Part shown: piece after piece, positions 1 to 11,451 of the stretch | Position numbering within the stretch: the first letter of the stretch is position 1 | Layout: the number at the start of each line of letters is the position of its first letter | Program-made: the position numbers and the translations under genes | From: Streptomyces sp. STR69 | GTDB lineage: Bacteria; Actinomycetota; Actinomycetes; Streptomycetales; Streptomycetaceae | Direction of reading: 5' to 3' | Length of the DNA stretch: 64,000 nt | Assembly: GCF_024519455.1 (NCBI RefSeq) | Contig: NZ_JALJRY010000001.1 | Coordinates: 605,253-669,252, forward strand | Notes under the pieces: generated by a model | What the model saw: only the letters and a program-made list of their open reading frames with translations | What the model was told of the DNA's origin: nothing | Databases searched by the model: none

Positions 1-600
1 GACGAGGACGACGGGGAGGAGGTAGGCGAAGGCCGGGAGCACCTGCATGGTGTCCAGGACCGGGCGCAGCGCGCGGTCCGTCCGCTCGGAGAGGCCGCCG
101 GCCAGGCCGAGCAGCGCGCCCACGACGACCGAGGTGAGCACCGCGACCACCATGAGCGCGAGGGTCTGCATGGTCGGCACCCACATACCGAGCAGCCCGC
201 AGACGAGGAAGGCGACACCGGTCCCGACCGCGAGCCGAACACCGGCCGCCCGCCAAGCGACGAGGGCGCCGAACGCGGTGACGCCCGCCCAGCCCGCGGC
301 GAGCAGGACCAGGTAGACGGCGCGTACGGAGAGGACGACGGCGTTGCTGATGTAGCCGAAGAAGTAGAGGAACAGTGGGTGGCTGTCGCGGTTGTCGATG
401 ATCCAGTCGTTGGCCCGGCCCAGCGGTCCGGACAGGTCGACGGTGAGGGCGCCCGGCCAACTGCCGCTGGACCAGTGGGCGTTGGCGAGCGGCACGAGGA
501 CCGCGGCGGCGAGCGCGAGCAGCAGGAGCTTGTGCGCGGCCCGGTGCCGGAGGATTCCGGGGAGGGCGGGGCGCGGGGCGGGTGCGGTGACCGTGGCCAT
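1..600 (-). CDS. Glycine betaine/proline ABC transporter permease (partial)
   Basis: The first 200 codons of an inner-membrane permease; the gene runs off the left edge. The ATG at 600 overlaps the stop codon of the ATPase gene (TGATG), so translation is probably coupled. The reading frame gives a short charged N-terminus, a first hydrophobic helix (about residues 25-42), several further helices, and the stretch DTMQVLPAFAYLLP close to the edge, which is typical of ProW-type permeases just before the EAA loop. It would form the channel for glycine betaine uptake together with the ATPase encoded just upstream. The family call is firm; the exact substrate (betaine, proline or choline) is inferred from the neighbouring betaine-synthesis genes. 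Confidence 0.85.
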   Translation of the reverse strand, partial: MATVTAPAPRPALPGILRHRAAHKLLLLALAAAVLVPLANAHWSSGSWPGALTVDLSGPLGRANDWIIDNRDSHPLFLYFFGYISNAVVLSVRAVYLVLLAAGWAGVTAFGALVAWRAAGVRLAVGTGVAFLVCGLLGMWVPTMQTLALMVVAVLTSVVVGALLGLAGGLSERTDRALRPVLDTMQVLPAFAYLLPVVLV

Positions 601-1670
601 CAGACCGCCTCCTTGCCGGTATCGGCGAGCTCCGCCCCTGCCACGACGTCCAGCAGCCGTGCCTGGTCGACCACGCCCAGACAGCGGCCGTCCTCCACCA
701 CACAGGCGGGCCGGCCGCTGCGGGACACCACCTTGATGGCCTCGGCGACGACCGCGTCGGCCGCGACCGCACCGGGGTGCTCCGCTCCCCCGCAGTCCCC
801 GGCCCGCATCGCCGTACGGACCGTCATGACGTCCGCGCGCGGCACGTCCCGTACGAACTCGCGGACGTAGTCGTCGGCCGGGGAGCCCACGATCTCCTCG
901 GGGGTGCCGAGCTGGACGATCCGGCCGTCGCGCATGAGGGCGATGCGGTCGCCGAGTTTCAGCGCCTCGTTCAGGTCGTGGGTGATGAAGACCATCGTGC
1001 GGCCCTCCTCGTGGTGCAGCCGGACGACCTCCTCCTGCATGTCGCGCCGGATCAGCGGGTCGAGTGCGCTGAACGGCTCGTCGAAGAGCAGGACTTGGGG
1101 ATCGACCGCCAACGCCCGGGCCAGGCCCACGCGTTGGCGCTGGCCACCGGAGAGCTGGCCGGGTCGGCGCTGTTCCATCCCCTCCAGGCCGACCTTGGTG
1201 ACGACCTCGGCGGCCCGGCGGCGGCGCTCGGCCTTGCCGATGCCCTGGATTTCGAGGCCGTAGGCGACGTTGTCGAGGACCGTGCGGTGCGGGAGGAGGC
1301 CGAAGTGCTGGAAGACCATCGCGGCGCGGTGGCGGCGCAGTTCGCGCAGCCGGGACCTGTCCATGGCGCGGACGTCCTCGCCGTCGATGGCGATCGAGCC
1401 CGCGGTCGGTTCGATGAGGCGGGTGAGGCAGCGGACCAGGGTGGACTTGCCGGAGCCGGACAGGCCCATCACCACGAAGACCTCGCCCTTGCGCACGTCG
1501 AAGGAGACGTCACGGACGGCGGTGGTGCAGCCGGTGCGGGTGCGCAGGTCGGCGGCGTCGAGGGCGGCGAGTTCCGGATCGGCCGGGATCTGCTCGGACT
1601 TGGGGCCGAAGACCTTCCAGAGGCCGTCCACGGAGAACACGGGGCTGTTCGCGGCGGTGGAGGTACTCAT
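600..1670 (-). CDS. Glycine betaine/proline ABC transporter ATP-binding protein
   Basis: ATPase of a ProU/OpuA-type osmoprotectant importer, about 356 residues. Counting from a GTG one codon upstream of the chosen ATG, Walker A GLSGSGKS is at 70-77, signature LSGGQ at 174-178 and Walker B VLLFDEP at 194-200. The N-terminus has the extra loop before Walker A that ProV proteins have. The last 80 residues look like a single degenerate CBS-type region, used for ionic-strength sensing in OpuA relatives. The start is ambiguous: GTG at 1673 (overlap GTGA) or ATG at 1670 (overlap TGATG) with the GMC gene's stop; both fit the GGGGGCGG ribosome site. It lies between the choline dehydrogenase gene and the permease gene with overlapping ends, so the four genes read as one operon. 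Confidence 0.93.
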   Translation of the reverse strand: MSTSTAANSPVFSVDGLWKVFGPKSEQIPADPELAALDAADLRTRTGCTTAVRDVSFDVRKGEVFVVMGLSGSGKSTLVRCLTRLIEPTAGSIAIDGEDVRAMDRSRLRELRRHRAAMVFQHFGLLPHRTVLDNVAYGLEIQGIGKAERRRRAAEVVTKVGLEGMEQRRPGQLSGGQRQRVGLARALAVDPQVLLFDEPFSALDPLIRRDMQEEVVRLHHEEGRTMVFITHDLNEALKLGDRIALMRDGRIVQLGTPEEIVGSPADDYVREFVRDVPRADVMTVRTAMRAGDCGGAEHPGAVAADAVVAEAIKVVSRSGRPACVVEDGRCLGVVDQARLLDVVAGAELADTGKEAV

Positions 1671-3217
1671 CACGCACCGCCCCCGATCAGATCGACGGCC
1701 CGTTCGCCGACCATGAGCACCCCGATCATCGGGTTCACGGCGGGCATGGCCGGGAAGACGGAGGCATCGGCGATGCGAATGCCGTCCAGACCGCGGATAC
1801 GCAACTCCGGGTCCACCACGGCCAGTTCGTCGGCCCCGTCGCCCATCCGGCAGGTGCCCGCCGGGTGGTAGACGGTGTGGGCGACCTTGCGGGCGTACTC
1901 GCTCAGTTCGGCGTCGCCGAGGATCTCCGGGCCGGGGGCCACTTCCCGCTTGAGCCAGCCCGCGAGGGGTTCGGTGCGGGCGATCTCGCGGGCGATGCGG
2001 ATGCCGTCGACGAGGGTGCGGGCGTCGTAGTCGTCCTCGTCGGTGAAGTAGCGGAAGTCCAGGGCCGGTTTGACGGCAGGGTCGGCGCTCTCCAGGTACA
2101 GGCGTCCCCGGCTCTTCGGCTTCGGGATGTTCGGGGTCATGGAGACGCCGAACTCGGGGCGTTCGTAGCCGAGCCGCTCGGGGTTGTCGGTGAAGGGGAC
2201 CTGGTAGAAGTGGAACATCAGGTCGGGGCCCGGGTGTTGGGGATCGCGGCGTACGAAGAGACCCGCGTCGGAGTCCATCGCGGAGTTCTCCGGGATCGGC
2301 CCGTCGGTCTCCCAGACGATCACCGACTCGGGGTGGTCGAGGAGGTTCTCGCCGACGCCGGGCAGGTCGAGCGCGACGGGGATGCCGAGTGCTTCGAGGT
2401 CCGCGCGGGGGCCGATGCCCGAGTGGAGGAGCAGGCGCGGGGAGTCGACGGCGCCCGCGCAGAGGACGACCTCGCGGCGGGCCCGGACGAGAAGCTCCTC
2501 ACCGTCCTTGGTGCGGACGTGCACACCCTCGGCGCGGGTGCCGTTCAGCTCCAGCCGGTGGGCCCAGGTCTCAAGGAAAATGGTCAGGTTGGGGCGCTCG
2601 TCCATCACCGGGTGCAGATACGCCACGGACGCGCTGGACCGCTTGTTGTTCTCGGGGTGGTAGGCGAGGTCGAAGAAGCCGACGCCGTCCGTGAAGGGGG
2701 CCTTGTTGAAGCCCTCGACGCGCGGGACGCCCAGCGCCTGCTGCGCCGCGTCGACGAAGTCGCGGGCGATGGCGTTCCGGTCCTTCTCGTCGACGGGGAC
2801 GATGTTGTTGAGGAGGCGGGCGTAGTACGCCTCCATCGCTGTCGCGCCCCAGCCCTTGGCGCCGGCCGCCTCCCACTCGTCCCAGTCGGAGGGCAGCGGC
2901 TTGAAGGCGATGAGGGTGTTGTGCGAGGAGCAGCCGCCGAGGACGCGGGCGCGGCTGTGACGGATGTGCGAGTTGCCGCGCGGCTGCTCGGTGGTGGGGT
3001 AGTCGTAGTCCAGTTCGCCGCCGAGGAGGCCCATCCAGCGGCGCAGGGTCAGTACGTCCTCGCGGCCGACGTCGCTGGGGCCGCCCTCGATGACGGCGAC
3101 GGTGACGTCGGGGTTCTCGGTGAGGCGGGAGGCGATGACGGATCCTGCGGTGCCGCCGCCGATGACGACGTAGTCGTACGAGTACGAGCTCTCGTTCTCG
3201 GGCATGGGGGTACTCAC
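1670..3217 (-). CDS. betA: GMC oxidoreductase, choline dehydrogenase-like
   Basis: FAD-dependent glucose-methanol-choline oxidoreductase of 515 residues, expected to oxidise choline to betaine aldehyde. The dinucleotide-binding motif GGGTAGS starts at residue 20, the family signature [11 protein letters not shown] lies near residue 90, and the C-terminal catalytic His region reads [10 protein letters not shown] (about 450-460). Its place directly between a betaine aldehyde dehydrogenase gene and a betaine transporter ATPase gene supports choline as substrate. The stop codon overlaps the start of the ATPase gene. Length and motifs are complete. Other alcohols cannot be excluded by sequence, since GMC specificity is hard to read. 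Confidence 0.88.
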   Translation of the reverse strand: MSTPMPENESSYSYDYVVIGGGTAGSVIASRLTENPDVTVAVIEGGPSDVGREDVLTLRRWMGLLGGELDYDYPTTEQPRGNSHIRHSRARVLGGCSSHNTLIAFKPLPSDWDEWEAAGAKGWGATAMEAYYARLLNNIVPVDEKDRNAIARDFVDAAQQALGVPRVEGFNKAPFTDGVGFFDLAYHPENNKRSSASVAYLHPVMDERPNLTIFLETWAHRLELNGTRAEGVHVRTKDGEELLVRARREVVLCAGAVDSPRLLLHSGIGPRADLEALGIPVALDLPGVGENLLDHPESVIVWETDGPIPENSAMDSDAGLFVRRDPQHPGPDLMFHFYQVPFTDNPERLGYERPEFGVSMTPNIPKPKSRGRLYLESADPAVKPALDFRYFTDEDDYDARTLVDGIRIAREIARTEPLAGWLKREVAPGPEILGDAELSEYARKVAHTVYHPAGTCRMGDGADELAVVDPELRIRGLDGIRIADASVFPAMPAVNPMIGVLMVGERAVDLIGGGA

Positions 3218-3274
3218 TCCAGTGGGGGCTGGGGGTCGAAGGGGACGTGGGGCGTTCCGCGAAGCGGGTGGGGC

Positions 3275-4801
3275 TCAGCTCGCGAACCAGCGCACCGGCT
3301 CCGGCGCCAGGTTCTGGTAGACGTGCTTGGCCTCGCGGTACTCGGCGAGTCCGGAGGGGCCCAGCTCCCGGCCCACACCACTCTTTCCGAAGCCGCCCCA
3401 CTCCGCCTGCGGGAGGTAGGGGTGGAAGTCGTTGATCCAGACGGTGCCGTGCCGCAGCCGTCCGGCGACGCGTCGGGCGCGGCCCGCGTCGGCGGTCCAG
3501 ACGGCGCCCGCGAGGCCGTACTCGGTGTCGTTGGCGAGCGCGACGGCCTCGTCCTCGGTGCGGAAGGTCTCTACGGTGAGGACCGGTCCGAAGACCTCTT
3601 CGCGTACGACGGTCATCTCGCGGTGGCACTGGTCGAGGACGGTCGGCTCGTAGAAGTAGCCGGTGGCGGGGAGGGTCGCGGAGGGCTCGGGGCGCCTGCC
3701 GCCGGAGCGGAGCACCGCGCCCTCGGCGAGGGCACCGGCGACGTACGACTCGGTCCTGGCGCGCTGCTGCTCGGAGACGAGCGGGCCGCACTCGACGCCG
3801 TCCTCGGTGCCCCGGCCGAGGCGGATCCTGGCGGCCCGGCGGGCGAGTTCGGCGACGAAGCGTTCCCGGACCGTCTCCTCGACGATGAGCCGGGCGCCCG
3901 CCGAGCAGACCTGGCCGCTGTGGATGAAGGCGGCGTTGAGGGCCTGGTCGACGGCGGTGTCGAAGCCCTCCTCGGTGGCGCAGGCGTCGGCGAAGACGAC
4001 GTTGGGGTTCTTGCCGCCGAGTTCGAGGGCGACCTTCTTCACGGTCACGGCGGCGGCCTGTGCGACCTTCGTGCCGCTGACGAGACCGCCGGTGAAGGAG
4101 ACGAGGTCGACGTCGGGGTGCTCGGCGAGCCGGGCGCCGACCGTGTGGCCGGGGCCCGTGACGAGGTTGGCCACACCGCTCGGCAGTCCCGCCTCGACGA
4201 GCAGGTCGATCAGGGCGATCGTCGTCAGCGGGGTGATCTCGCTGGGCTTGACGACGAAGGTGTTGCCGGCCGCGAGGGCGGGCGCGATCTTCCAACTCGC
4301 CTGGAGCAGCGGGTAGTTCCAAGGGGTGATCAGCGCGCAGACACCGACGGGCTCGTACACGACGACGCTGTGGACGTCGGGCGTGCCCGCGTCGACGACC
4401 CGGCCGGCGGCTTCGGCTGCGACGAGGTCGGCGAAGTAGCGGAAGGCGTCGGCGACACAGTCGATGTCGATCCGGCCCTCCTCGACGGTCTTGCCCGCGT
4501 CCCGGCTCTCCAGCAGACCGAGCCGCTCACGGTCGCGCACCAGCAGATCGGCGACGCGGCGCAGCAGGGCGGCGCGCTCGGCGACGGGTGTGCGCGGCCA
4601 GGCACCCTCACCGCCGTCGAAGGCGGCACGGGCGGCGGCGACGGCTATGTCCGTGTCCTTCGCGTCGCCCTCCGCGACCACGGCGAACGGCAGCGCGTCC
4701 GCGGGGTCGATGATCTCGCGGGTGGCCCCGGAGACCGCTTCCAGCCACTCGCCACCCGCGTGAATGGTCTTCCCCGCCTGCTGTTCCGTCTTGTCGGCCA
4801 T
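3275..4801 (-). CDS. betB: Betaine aldehyde dehydrogenase
   Basis: NAD(P)-dependent aldehyde dehydrogenase of 508 residues that would convert betaine aldehyde to glycine betaine. The catalytic glutamate is in VALELGGKNPN (E260) and the nucleophile in HSGQVCSAG (C299); ITPWNYP and FTGG mark the cofactor site. It is the first gene of the leftward cluster, 57 bp ahead of the GMC gene, and the pair gives the complete choline-to-betaine route. The divergent MarR-GNAT gene starts 219 bp away, so the shared intergenic region may hold the control elements. Relatives act on other aldehydes, but the context makes betaine aldehyde the best call. Confidence 0.9.
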   Translation of the reverse strand: MADKTEQQAGKTIHAGGEWLEAVSGATREIIDPADALPFAVVAEGDAKDTDIAVAAARAAFDGGEGAWPRTPVAERAALLRRVADLLVRDRERLGLLESRDAGKTVEEGRIDIDCVADAFRYFADLVAAEAAGRVVDAGTPDVHSVVVYEPVGVCALITPWNYPLLQASWKIAPALAAGNTFVVKPSEITPLTTIALIDLLVEAGLPSGVANLVTGPGHTVGARLAEHPDVDLVSFTGGLVSGTKVAQAAAVTVKKVALELGGKNPNVVFADACATEEGFDTAVDQALNAAFIHSGQVCSAGARLIVEETVRERFVAELARRAARIRLGRGTEDGVECGPLVSEQQRARTESYVAGALAEGAVLRSGGRRPEPSATLPATGYFYEPTVLDQCHREMTVVREEVFGPVLTVETFRTEDEAVALANDTEYGLAGAVWTADAGRARRVAGRLRHGTVWINDFHPYLPQAEWGGFGKSGVGRELGPSGLAEYREAKHVYQNLAPEPVRWFAS

Positions 4802-4998
4802 GATCGGTATTGCCTTCCGTTCCTGTTCAGCGCCCCGGCGTCACCCCACTGTCGCTCTCGGGGACTGCGAGCGCCTGCCCGGGACGTCCGTATGCATGCG
4901 CGATCCATGGCCGGAAGTGGGCCGGGTCACTGAACAGGGGGACAAAAAGTGACCAATAGGAACACTGGACATCGGCATCCCCTGGACTCCCCAGGCTC

Positions 4999-5016
4999 CT
5001 TTGACTAAAGCCAAAG
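4999..5016. promoter_or_regulatory. Palindromic operator candidate in the bet/marR divergent region
   Basis: CTTTGACTAAAGCCAAAG is an 18-bp imperfect palindrome (CTTTG/CAAAG outer arms, 14 of 18 positions symmetric). It ends 4 nt before the ATG of the MarR-GNAT gene and lies in its translation-initiation region. MarR-family proteins commonly bind such palindromes and repress their own gene; here that is inferred from position alone. Confidence 0.4.
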
Positions 5017-5020
5017 AAAT

Positions 5021-5953
5021 ATGGACCCCATCACGGATGCCACGGCAGAACCGGCGTCGCCCGACGACATCGCCGCCGTCCGCCGTTTCAACCGCTACTT
5101 CACCCGCCGTATCGGCGCCCTCGACGACCACTACCTCGGCCAGGACCGCCCGCTCGGCGAGGCACGGCTGCTCTTCGAGATCGGCGACGGCGTCTCCCTG
5201 CGGGAGCTGCGCGGACGGCTCGCCCTGGACGCGGGCTACTTGAGCCGGATGGCGAAGTCCCTTGAGGCCCAGGGCCTGGTCCGGCTGACCGTGCCCCCGC
5301 ACGACACCCGACTGCGCCTGATCGAGCTGACCCCGGCCGGCCGTGTCGAGGTCGAGGAACAGAACCGCCGCGCCGACGCGCTCACCGCCGGCCTCCTCGG
5401 CACCCTCACCGCACCCCAACGCACCGAGCTGACCAGGGCGTTGGCGACCACACAACGCCTCCTCCGGCTGGCCGGCATCACGGTCGCCCTGGTCGACGGC
5501 GCCGCCGAGGACGCCCGCGGCTGCCTCGACGCCTACGCCGCCGACATCGACGCCCGCTTCCCGGAGGGCTTCGACAAGACCGACCTCGTCCGGCCGGAGG
5601 AGGTCACCGGGGAGACGGGCGCGTTCTTCGTCGCGTACGAGGAGGGGCGGCCGATCGGCTGCGGGGCACTGCGGACACTGGAGCGGGGCACGGGCGAGAT
5701 CCGGCACGTCTGGGTGCACCCCGCCGCCCGCCGCCTGGGCCTGGCCCGCCGCATCCTGACGGAGCTCGAACAGGCCGCCGTGGCACACGACTTGACCGTC
5801 GTACGGCTCGACACGCACGCGGTGCTCACGGAGGCGCAGGCGATGTACCGGGCCTGCGGGTACGCGGAGATCCCGGCCTATGTGGACCATGTCTACGCGG
5901 ACCACTGGTTCGAGAAGCGGCTGTCCGGACCGGGGGGCTCGAAGAGCGGCTAG
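5021..5953 (+). CDS. MarR-family regulator fused to a GNAT acetyltransferase
   Basis: A 310-residue two-domain protein. Residues 15-150 form a MarR-type winged helix (recognition region about 66-95: LRELRGRLALDAGYLSRMAK), and residues 155-305 form a GNAT N-acetyltransferase domain with the acetyl-CoA loop VHPAARRLGLARRIL. The same fusion is known in other actinobacteria, where it is annotated only as a bifunctional regulator. It diverges from the betaine cluster and carries a palindrome just before its start, so it may regulate itself or that cluster; this is inference. The ATG at 5021 has no strong Shine-Dalgarno sequence. Confidence 0.85.
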   Translation: MDPITDATAEPASPDDIAAVRRFNRYFTRRIGALDDHYLGQDRPLGEARLLFEIGDGVSLRELRGRLALDAGYLSRMAKSLEAQGLVRLTVPPHDTRLRLIELTPAGRVEVEEQNRRADALTAGLLGTLTAPQRTELTRALATTQRLLRLAGITVALVDGAAEDARGCLDAYAADIDARFPEGFDKTDLVRPEEVTGETGAFFVAYEEGRPIGCGALRTLERGTGEIRHVWVHPAARRLGLARRILTELEQAAVAHDLTVVRLDTHAVLTEAQAMYRACGYAEIPAYVDHVYADHWFEKRLSGPGGSKSG

Positions 5954-6060
5954 CCGGGTCGGCGTCATGGCGTGGATGCCAGGCCAACCCCGCCTTCAGC
6001 GTGGGCAGTTGAAGCGGTACGTCGAAGGTGACCAGGCCCAGGGCGTCGGCGAGGGGCCCT
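5952..6060 (-). pseudogene. Relic: C-terminal end of a LysR-family regulator
   Basis: The minus strand still encodes about 35 residues that match the end of LysR-type regulators: LADALGLVTFDVPLQLPTLK followed by AGLAWHPRHDADPA. LysR proteins end in LAWHPRHDADPAHRWLR or similar, and here the match stops at DPA, at the stop codon of the MarR-GNAT gene. No start, HTH domain or effector domain remains. It points away from the MFS relic to its right, as in an intact divergent LysR-MFS pair. Confidence 0.6.
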
Positions 6061-6082
6061 CGTCCCGAAGCCCGCCGTCCGC

Positions 6083-6454
6083 CGGTCGCACCGCCCACGT
6101 CCCGTCATCGGCACCGGTCTCGCCCTCATCGGCCCGGCCTGCTCGTCGGGCACCGGGCTGTCGATGCCCGCGATCACGGTCGGCGTCGTCACCTCGCTGC
6201 CGCCGCACCGGACAGGCCTCGGCTCCGGCCCGGGCACCTCGGCCCGCGAACCCGGCGCGGCCCTCGGCGTCGCCGTCACCGGTACGATCCTGGCCGCCCA
6301 CCCCGACCTCGCCGACGGCATGCGCCCGGCGCTGCGCACGGTGGCTCTGATCGTCCTCGCCGCGACGGCGGTTGTGGTTCCCGGACACCGCGAGCGGACC
6401 GCCACACGCACTATCGCGTCCGGCGAGGAACACGTAATATCGCGTCGCGTCTGA
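6083..6454 (+). pseudogene. Relic: C-terminal part of an MFS drug exporter (DHA2-like)
   Basis: An open frame lacking a plausible start encodes the last helices of a major-facilitator exporter: PVIGTGLALIGPACSSG, then GVVTSLPPHRTGLGSG, then GAALGVAVTGTILA, the usual motif of the EmrB/QacA group, and a final hydrophobic helix before a basic tail. The first ten or so helices are absent. Together with the LysR fragment on its left it marks an internal deletion that removed both 5' ends and the shared promoter. Confidence 0.65.
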
Positions 6455-6495
6455 ACATCAACTCCCCTCACGCACCGCCCAGTTGAGGAGCACCC

Positions 6496-7185
6496 GTGCC
6501 CACCGCCCTCCTGAACCCGGTCCTCGACCTGCTGACCCTCCGAGCCACCGTCACCGCGGCCGAACCCGTCACCGCCCGGATGCGCCGACTGCGCGTCGAG
6601 GGCGACACCCTCACCGGACTCGACGTCCGCCCCGGCCAACAGGTCCGCGTCCTGGTCGGCGGCCTGACCCTTCGTACGTACTCGGTGTGGCGCTACGACC
6701 CGTCCGGCGCCGTCGAGTTGTGCGTGCTGGACCACTCCGAGGGGGGACCCGGGGCTCGTTGGGGCAAGAGCGTCGGCGTCGGTGAGCAGGTGCGCCTGCG
6801 CAAGCCCGAGGGCACCTTCACCCTCCGGCCCGACGCCGCCCACCACGTCTTCGTCGGCGAGGAGACGGCCTCCGTCGCCTTCGGCGCGATGCTGGCGGCG
6901 CTGCCCGAGGGGGCGCGGGTCTCCGGCGCCGTGGAGACGGAGTCGGCCGCGGACCGGCTGCCGCTGGCGCACTCCGACCGCCTCGACTGGCTTACCAGGG
7001 GCGGGACTTCACTCCCGGACGCGGTGCAGCGCCTTGCCCCCGAGCCGGGCGGGATCGCCTACGTCGCCGGGGAGGCCCGGACCGTGCAAGCCGTACGGCA
7101 GGTGCTCGTAAGGGAGTTGGGCTGGGACCGGAGGTCCGTCCTCACGAAGCCGTTCTGGGCGCCGGGGAAGCGGGGTCTGGAGTAG
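6496..7185 (+). CDS. Siderophore-interacting protein family flavoprotein
   Basis: A 229-residue protein of the SIP/ViuB-like NAD(P)H:flavin reductase-like family. An N-terminal beta-barrel FAD-binding region carries the motif LRTYSVWRYDP (RxYS type, about residue 60), and the C-terminal half contains VFVGEETASVAFGAML and YVAGEARTVQAVRQVL, which are the SIP_C signatures. Such proteins reduce ferric siderophores in the cytoplasm or act as flavin reductases. The GTG start at 6496 follows TTGAGGAG at a good distance. No siderophore genes lie nearby. It follows a decayed region and may be a stand-alone gene. Confidence 0.82.
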   Translation: MPTALLNPVLDLLTLRATVTAAEPVTARMRRLRVEGDTLTGLDVRPGQQVRVLVGGLTLRTYSVWRYDPSGAVELCVLDHSEGGPGARWGKSVGVGEQVRLRKPEGTFTLRPDAAHHVFVGEETASVAFGAMLAALPEGARVSGAVETESAADRLPLAHSDRLDWLTRGGTSLPDAVQRLAPEPGGIAYVAGEARTVQAVRQVLVRELGWDRRSVLTKPFWAPGKRGLE

Positions 7186-7216
7186 GGGCAGCAGGTCGGC
7201 AGGTCGCCCCCGCCGG

Positions 7217-7963
7217 TCAGCACTTCGCGCCCGCCGGACAGAAGGAGGCCACCGCCTCCGTGAGCGGGTCCCTGACCAGGGCCGAAGACACGGACTCGGG
7301 GCCGCTGACGTGGATCGCGTACAGCGAGCCGTCCGCCGCCGCGAAGCGATGGTCGATCACCCGGCGGGCACCGTGGTCCAAGTCGTCGTAGCGGTAGGTG
7401 AGTTCGGCCCAGGTGGGGCCCGAGGTGCGGCCGAGGACCTGGTAGCCGGGCTGTCGGGCGAAGCCGTAGCCGGGGGCGTGCTCGGCGAGGTCCAGGGACT
7501 CGGCCGGGGAGGGCTCGGTGACGCGGAAGATCTGCAGGCGGCGGGTGCCGTCCGGGGAGTCGTAGGAGATCACCGGGGCCTTGGCACCCTGCCGTTGTAC
7601 GCGGGTCCAGTCCCGGGGGATCTCGACGGTGTAGCCGGTGGGGTCCTGGGTGGTGCGGTAGGCGGATCGGGCCACGGCCACCTGGTCATGAGTGGTGGTG
7701 CGGTCCTGGGTGACGTACCAGAACCCGGCGCCGGCTCCCGCGCCCAGCACGACCGTGGCGGTGACCACGAGCACGAACCGCCAGGCGCTGCGGCCGGAAA
7801 CCGGTACGGGAGCGGGAGCCGGAGCGGGAGCGGGTGGTGACACCCACGGCGGCGGGGTCAGCGAGGTCTGTGTCTCCGCCGTCGACCACGCCGACCAGAC
7901 CGCCTGTCCGCTCTCCTCGCTCGGCCCGCGTCGCGCCCCGAAGTCGTCCCAACCGCTCATCAC
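7217..7963 (-). CDS. Membrane-anchored protein of unknown function
   Basis: A 248-residue protein with a cytoplasmic N-terminus ending in a Pro-Ala run (PAPAPAPAPVPV, encoded by a 12-bp tandem repeat), one transmembrane helix (about residues 62-83), and an extracytoplasmic domain of about 160 residues with TGYTVEIPRDWTR and a Cys near the C-terminus (FCPAGAKC). The outer domain resembles the ligand domain at the C-terminus of some Streptomyces serine/threonine kinases (compare YRLLRTD in the kinase at 61078), but there is no kinase domain. No function can be assigned. It ends tail-to-tail with the SIP gene. Confidence 0.75.
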   Translation of the reverse strand: MMSGWDDFGARRGPSEESGQAVWSAWSTAETQTSLTPPPWVSPPAPAPAPAPVPVSGRSAWRFVLVVTATVVLGAGAGAGFWYVTQDRTTTHDQVAVARSAYRTTQDPTGYTVEIPRDWTRVQRQGAKAPVISYDSPDGTRRLQIFRVTEPSPAESLDLAEHAPGYGFARQPGYQVLGRTSGPTWAELTYRYDDLDHGARRVIDHRFAAADGSLYAIHVSGPESVSSALVRDPLTEAVASFCPAGAKC

Positions 7964-8103
7964 GAACCCCCCGAATCACCGCACCACGTACTGCTTCAGA
8001 AGTTAGCGGCGGAAAAGGGCACGGACCCCGCTCCGGTGGAGAACCGGAACAGGGCCCGTGCAAGCCCGTGACAGAGCCGTGGCGAACGGCCCCTCGGGGT
8101 GGC

Positions 8104-10634
<2,531 letters not shown>

Positions 10635-10744
10635 TGCTTTCCCCCCTCTGCCCTGAATTGCCCACGCTAACGCGGTTGTTGGTCGAGTTCGTTGCAAATC
10701 CGCAAACTTGTCAATACATCGACACACCGGACACATACCGGCGT

Positions 10745-11197
10745 TCACCCGAGCACAACGGCTCCCGCGACAGCCATGAGAAGCATCAGAAACAGCAGCA
10801 CCAACGCATACCGGAGCAGTCGTCCACCGGGCCCGCCCGCAGGCTCACCGGGTGGCGTGTCCCACCAGGGCAGGGTCGGATCGTCCCGGTATTCGTCCCC
10901 GCCCGCCGCCTGCTCCGGGACGGTGACCGGGCGGGGCCAGGCCTGGACCGCCAACTCCCAGCGCACACTGATGCGTTCGGGATCGGCGCCCGCGATCCGG
11001 CACAGGGCGACCACGGCCTGCCGGGGCGGGGGCTGGCCGGCGTTGAGATAGCGGTGCCAGGAGGACTTGCTGTACGCGGTGCGCGCACCGAGCGCCACCA
11101 GGCTCAGTCCGGTGCGGTCCTTGAGGAGGCGCAACTGCTCCACGAAGTGCCGTACCTCCGCCGGCAGATCGTCCGGCAGCGGCTGCCAGCCGCTCAT
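10745..11197 (-). CDS. XRE-family HTH protein with C-terminal membrane helix
   Basis: A 150-residue protein with the same N-terminal helix-turn-helix as its neighbour (WQPLPDDLPAEVRHFVEQL against WRALPDELDPQVKEFASQL; TAYSKSSWHRYLN against TGYSKTSWDRYLN). It ends in a hydrophobic segment (about 128-149) with almost nothing outside, so it lacks the DUF2690 sensor. The ATG at 11197 follows GGGGGAGCG. The two genes look like a tandem duplication followed by loss or gain of the outer domain. Confidence 0.75.
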   Translation of the reverse strand: MSGWQPLPDDLPAEVRHFVEQLRLLKDRTGLSLVALGARTAYSKSSWHRYLNAGQPPPRQAVVALCRIAGADPERISVRWELAVQAWPRPVTVPEQAAGGDEYRDDPTLPWWDTPPGEPAGGPGGRLLRYALVLLFLMLLMAVAGAVVLG

Positions 11198-11384
11198 CGC
11201 TCCCCCACCGCCCGCCCGCTCGCCCGCCCCACTTGCCCGTTCCGAGCGAAATGACGACACCGGAAGGGGAACGGTTCCCTCGTCGCGGCGGGGTGCGGAG
11301 CGCGTAGCGAAACGGTCACCTCCGTGCCACAGCGCGCTGACAGCCGTTGAACAGCCCGCTCACGGCGCGGCACGCTGAAACACA

Positions 11385-11428
11385 GACGGCGGCGCGTCCC
11401 TGCTCGGGGGAGGGGACGGGCCGCCGTC
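11385..11428 (-). terminator. Terminator hairpin after the folD-DUF3017 unit
   Basis: Arms 11385-11400 and 11413-11428 pair over 16 positions with one mismatch (GACGGCGGCGCGTCCC against GGGACGGGCCGCCGTC), 12-nt loop. On the minus strand it is followed by TGTGTTTC. It lies 24 bp past the DUF3017 stop. Confidence 0.6.
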
Positions 11429-11451
11429 GTGAGTCGTGAACCGACCGGCTG

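Noticed and set aside
1865..4933. Open frame of 1022 codons on the plus strand
   Set aside because: It is antisense to the choline dehydrogenase and betB genes; long antisense frames are normal at this GC content and it shows no domain pattern.
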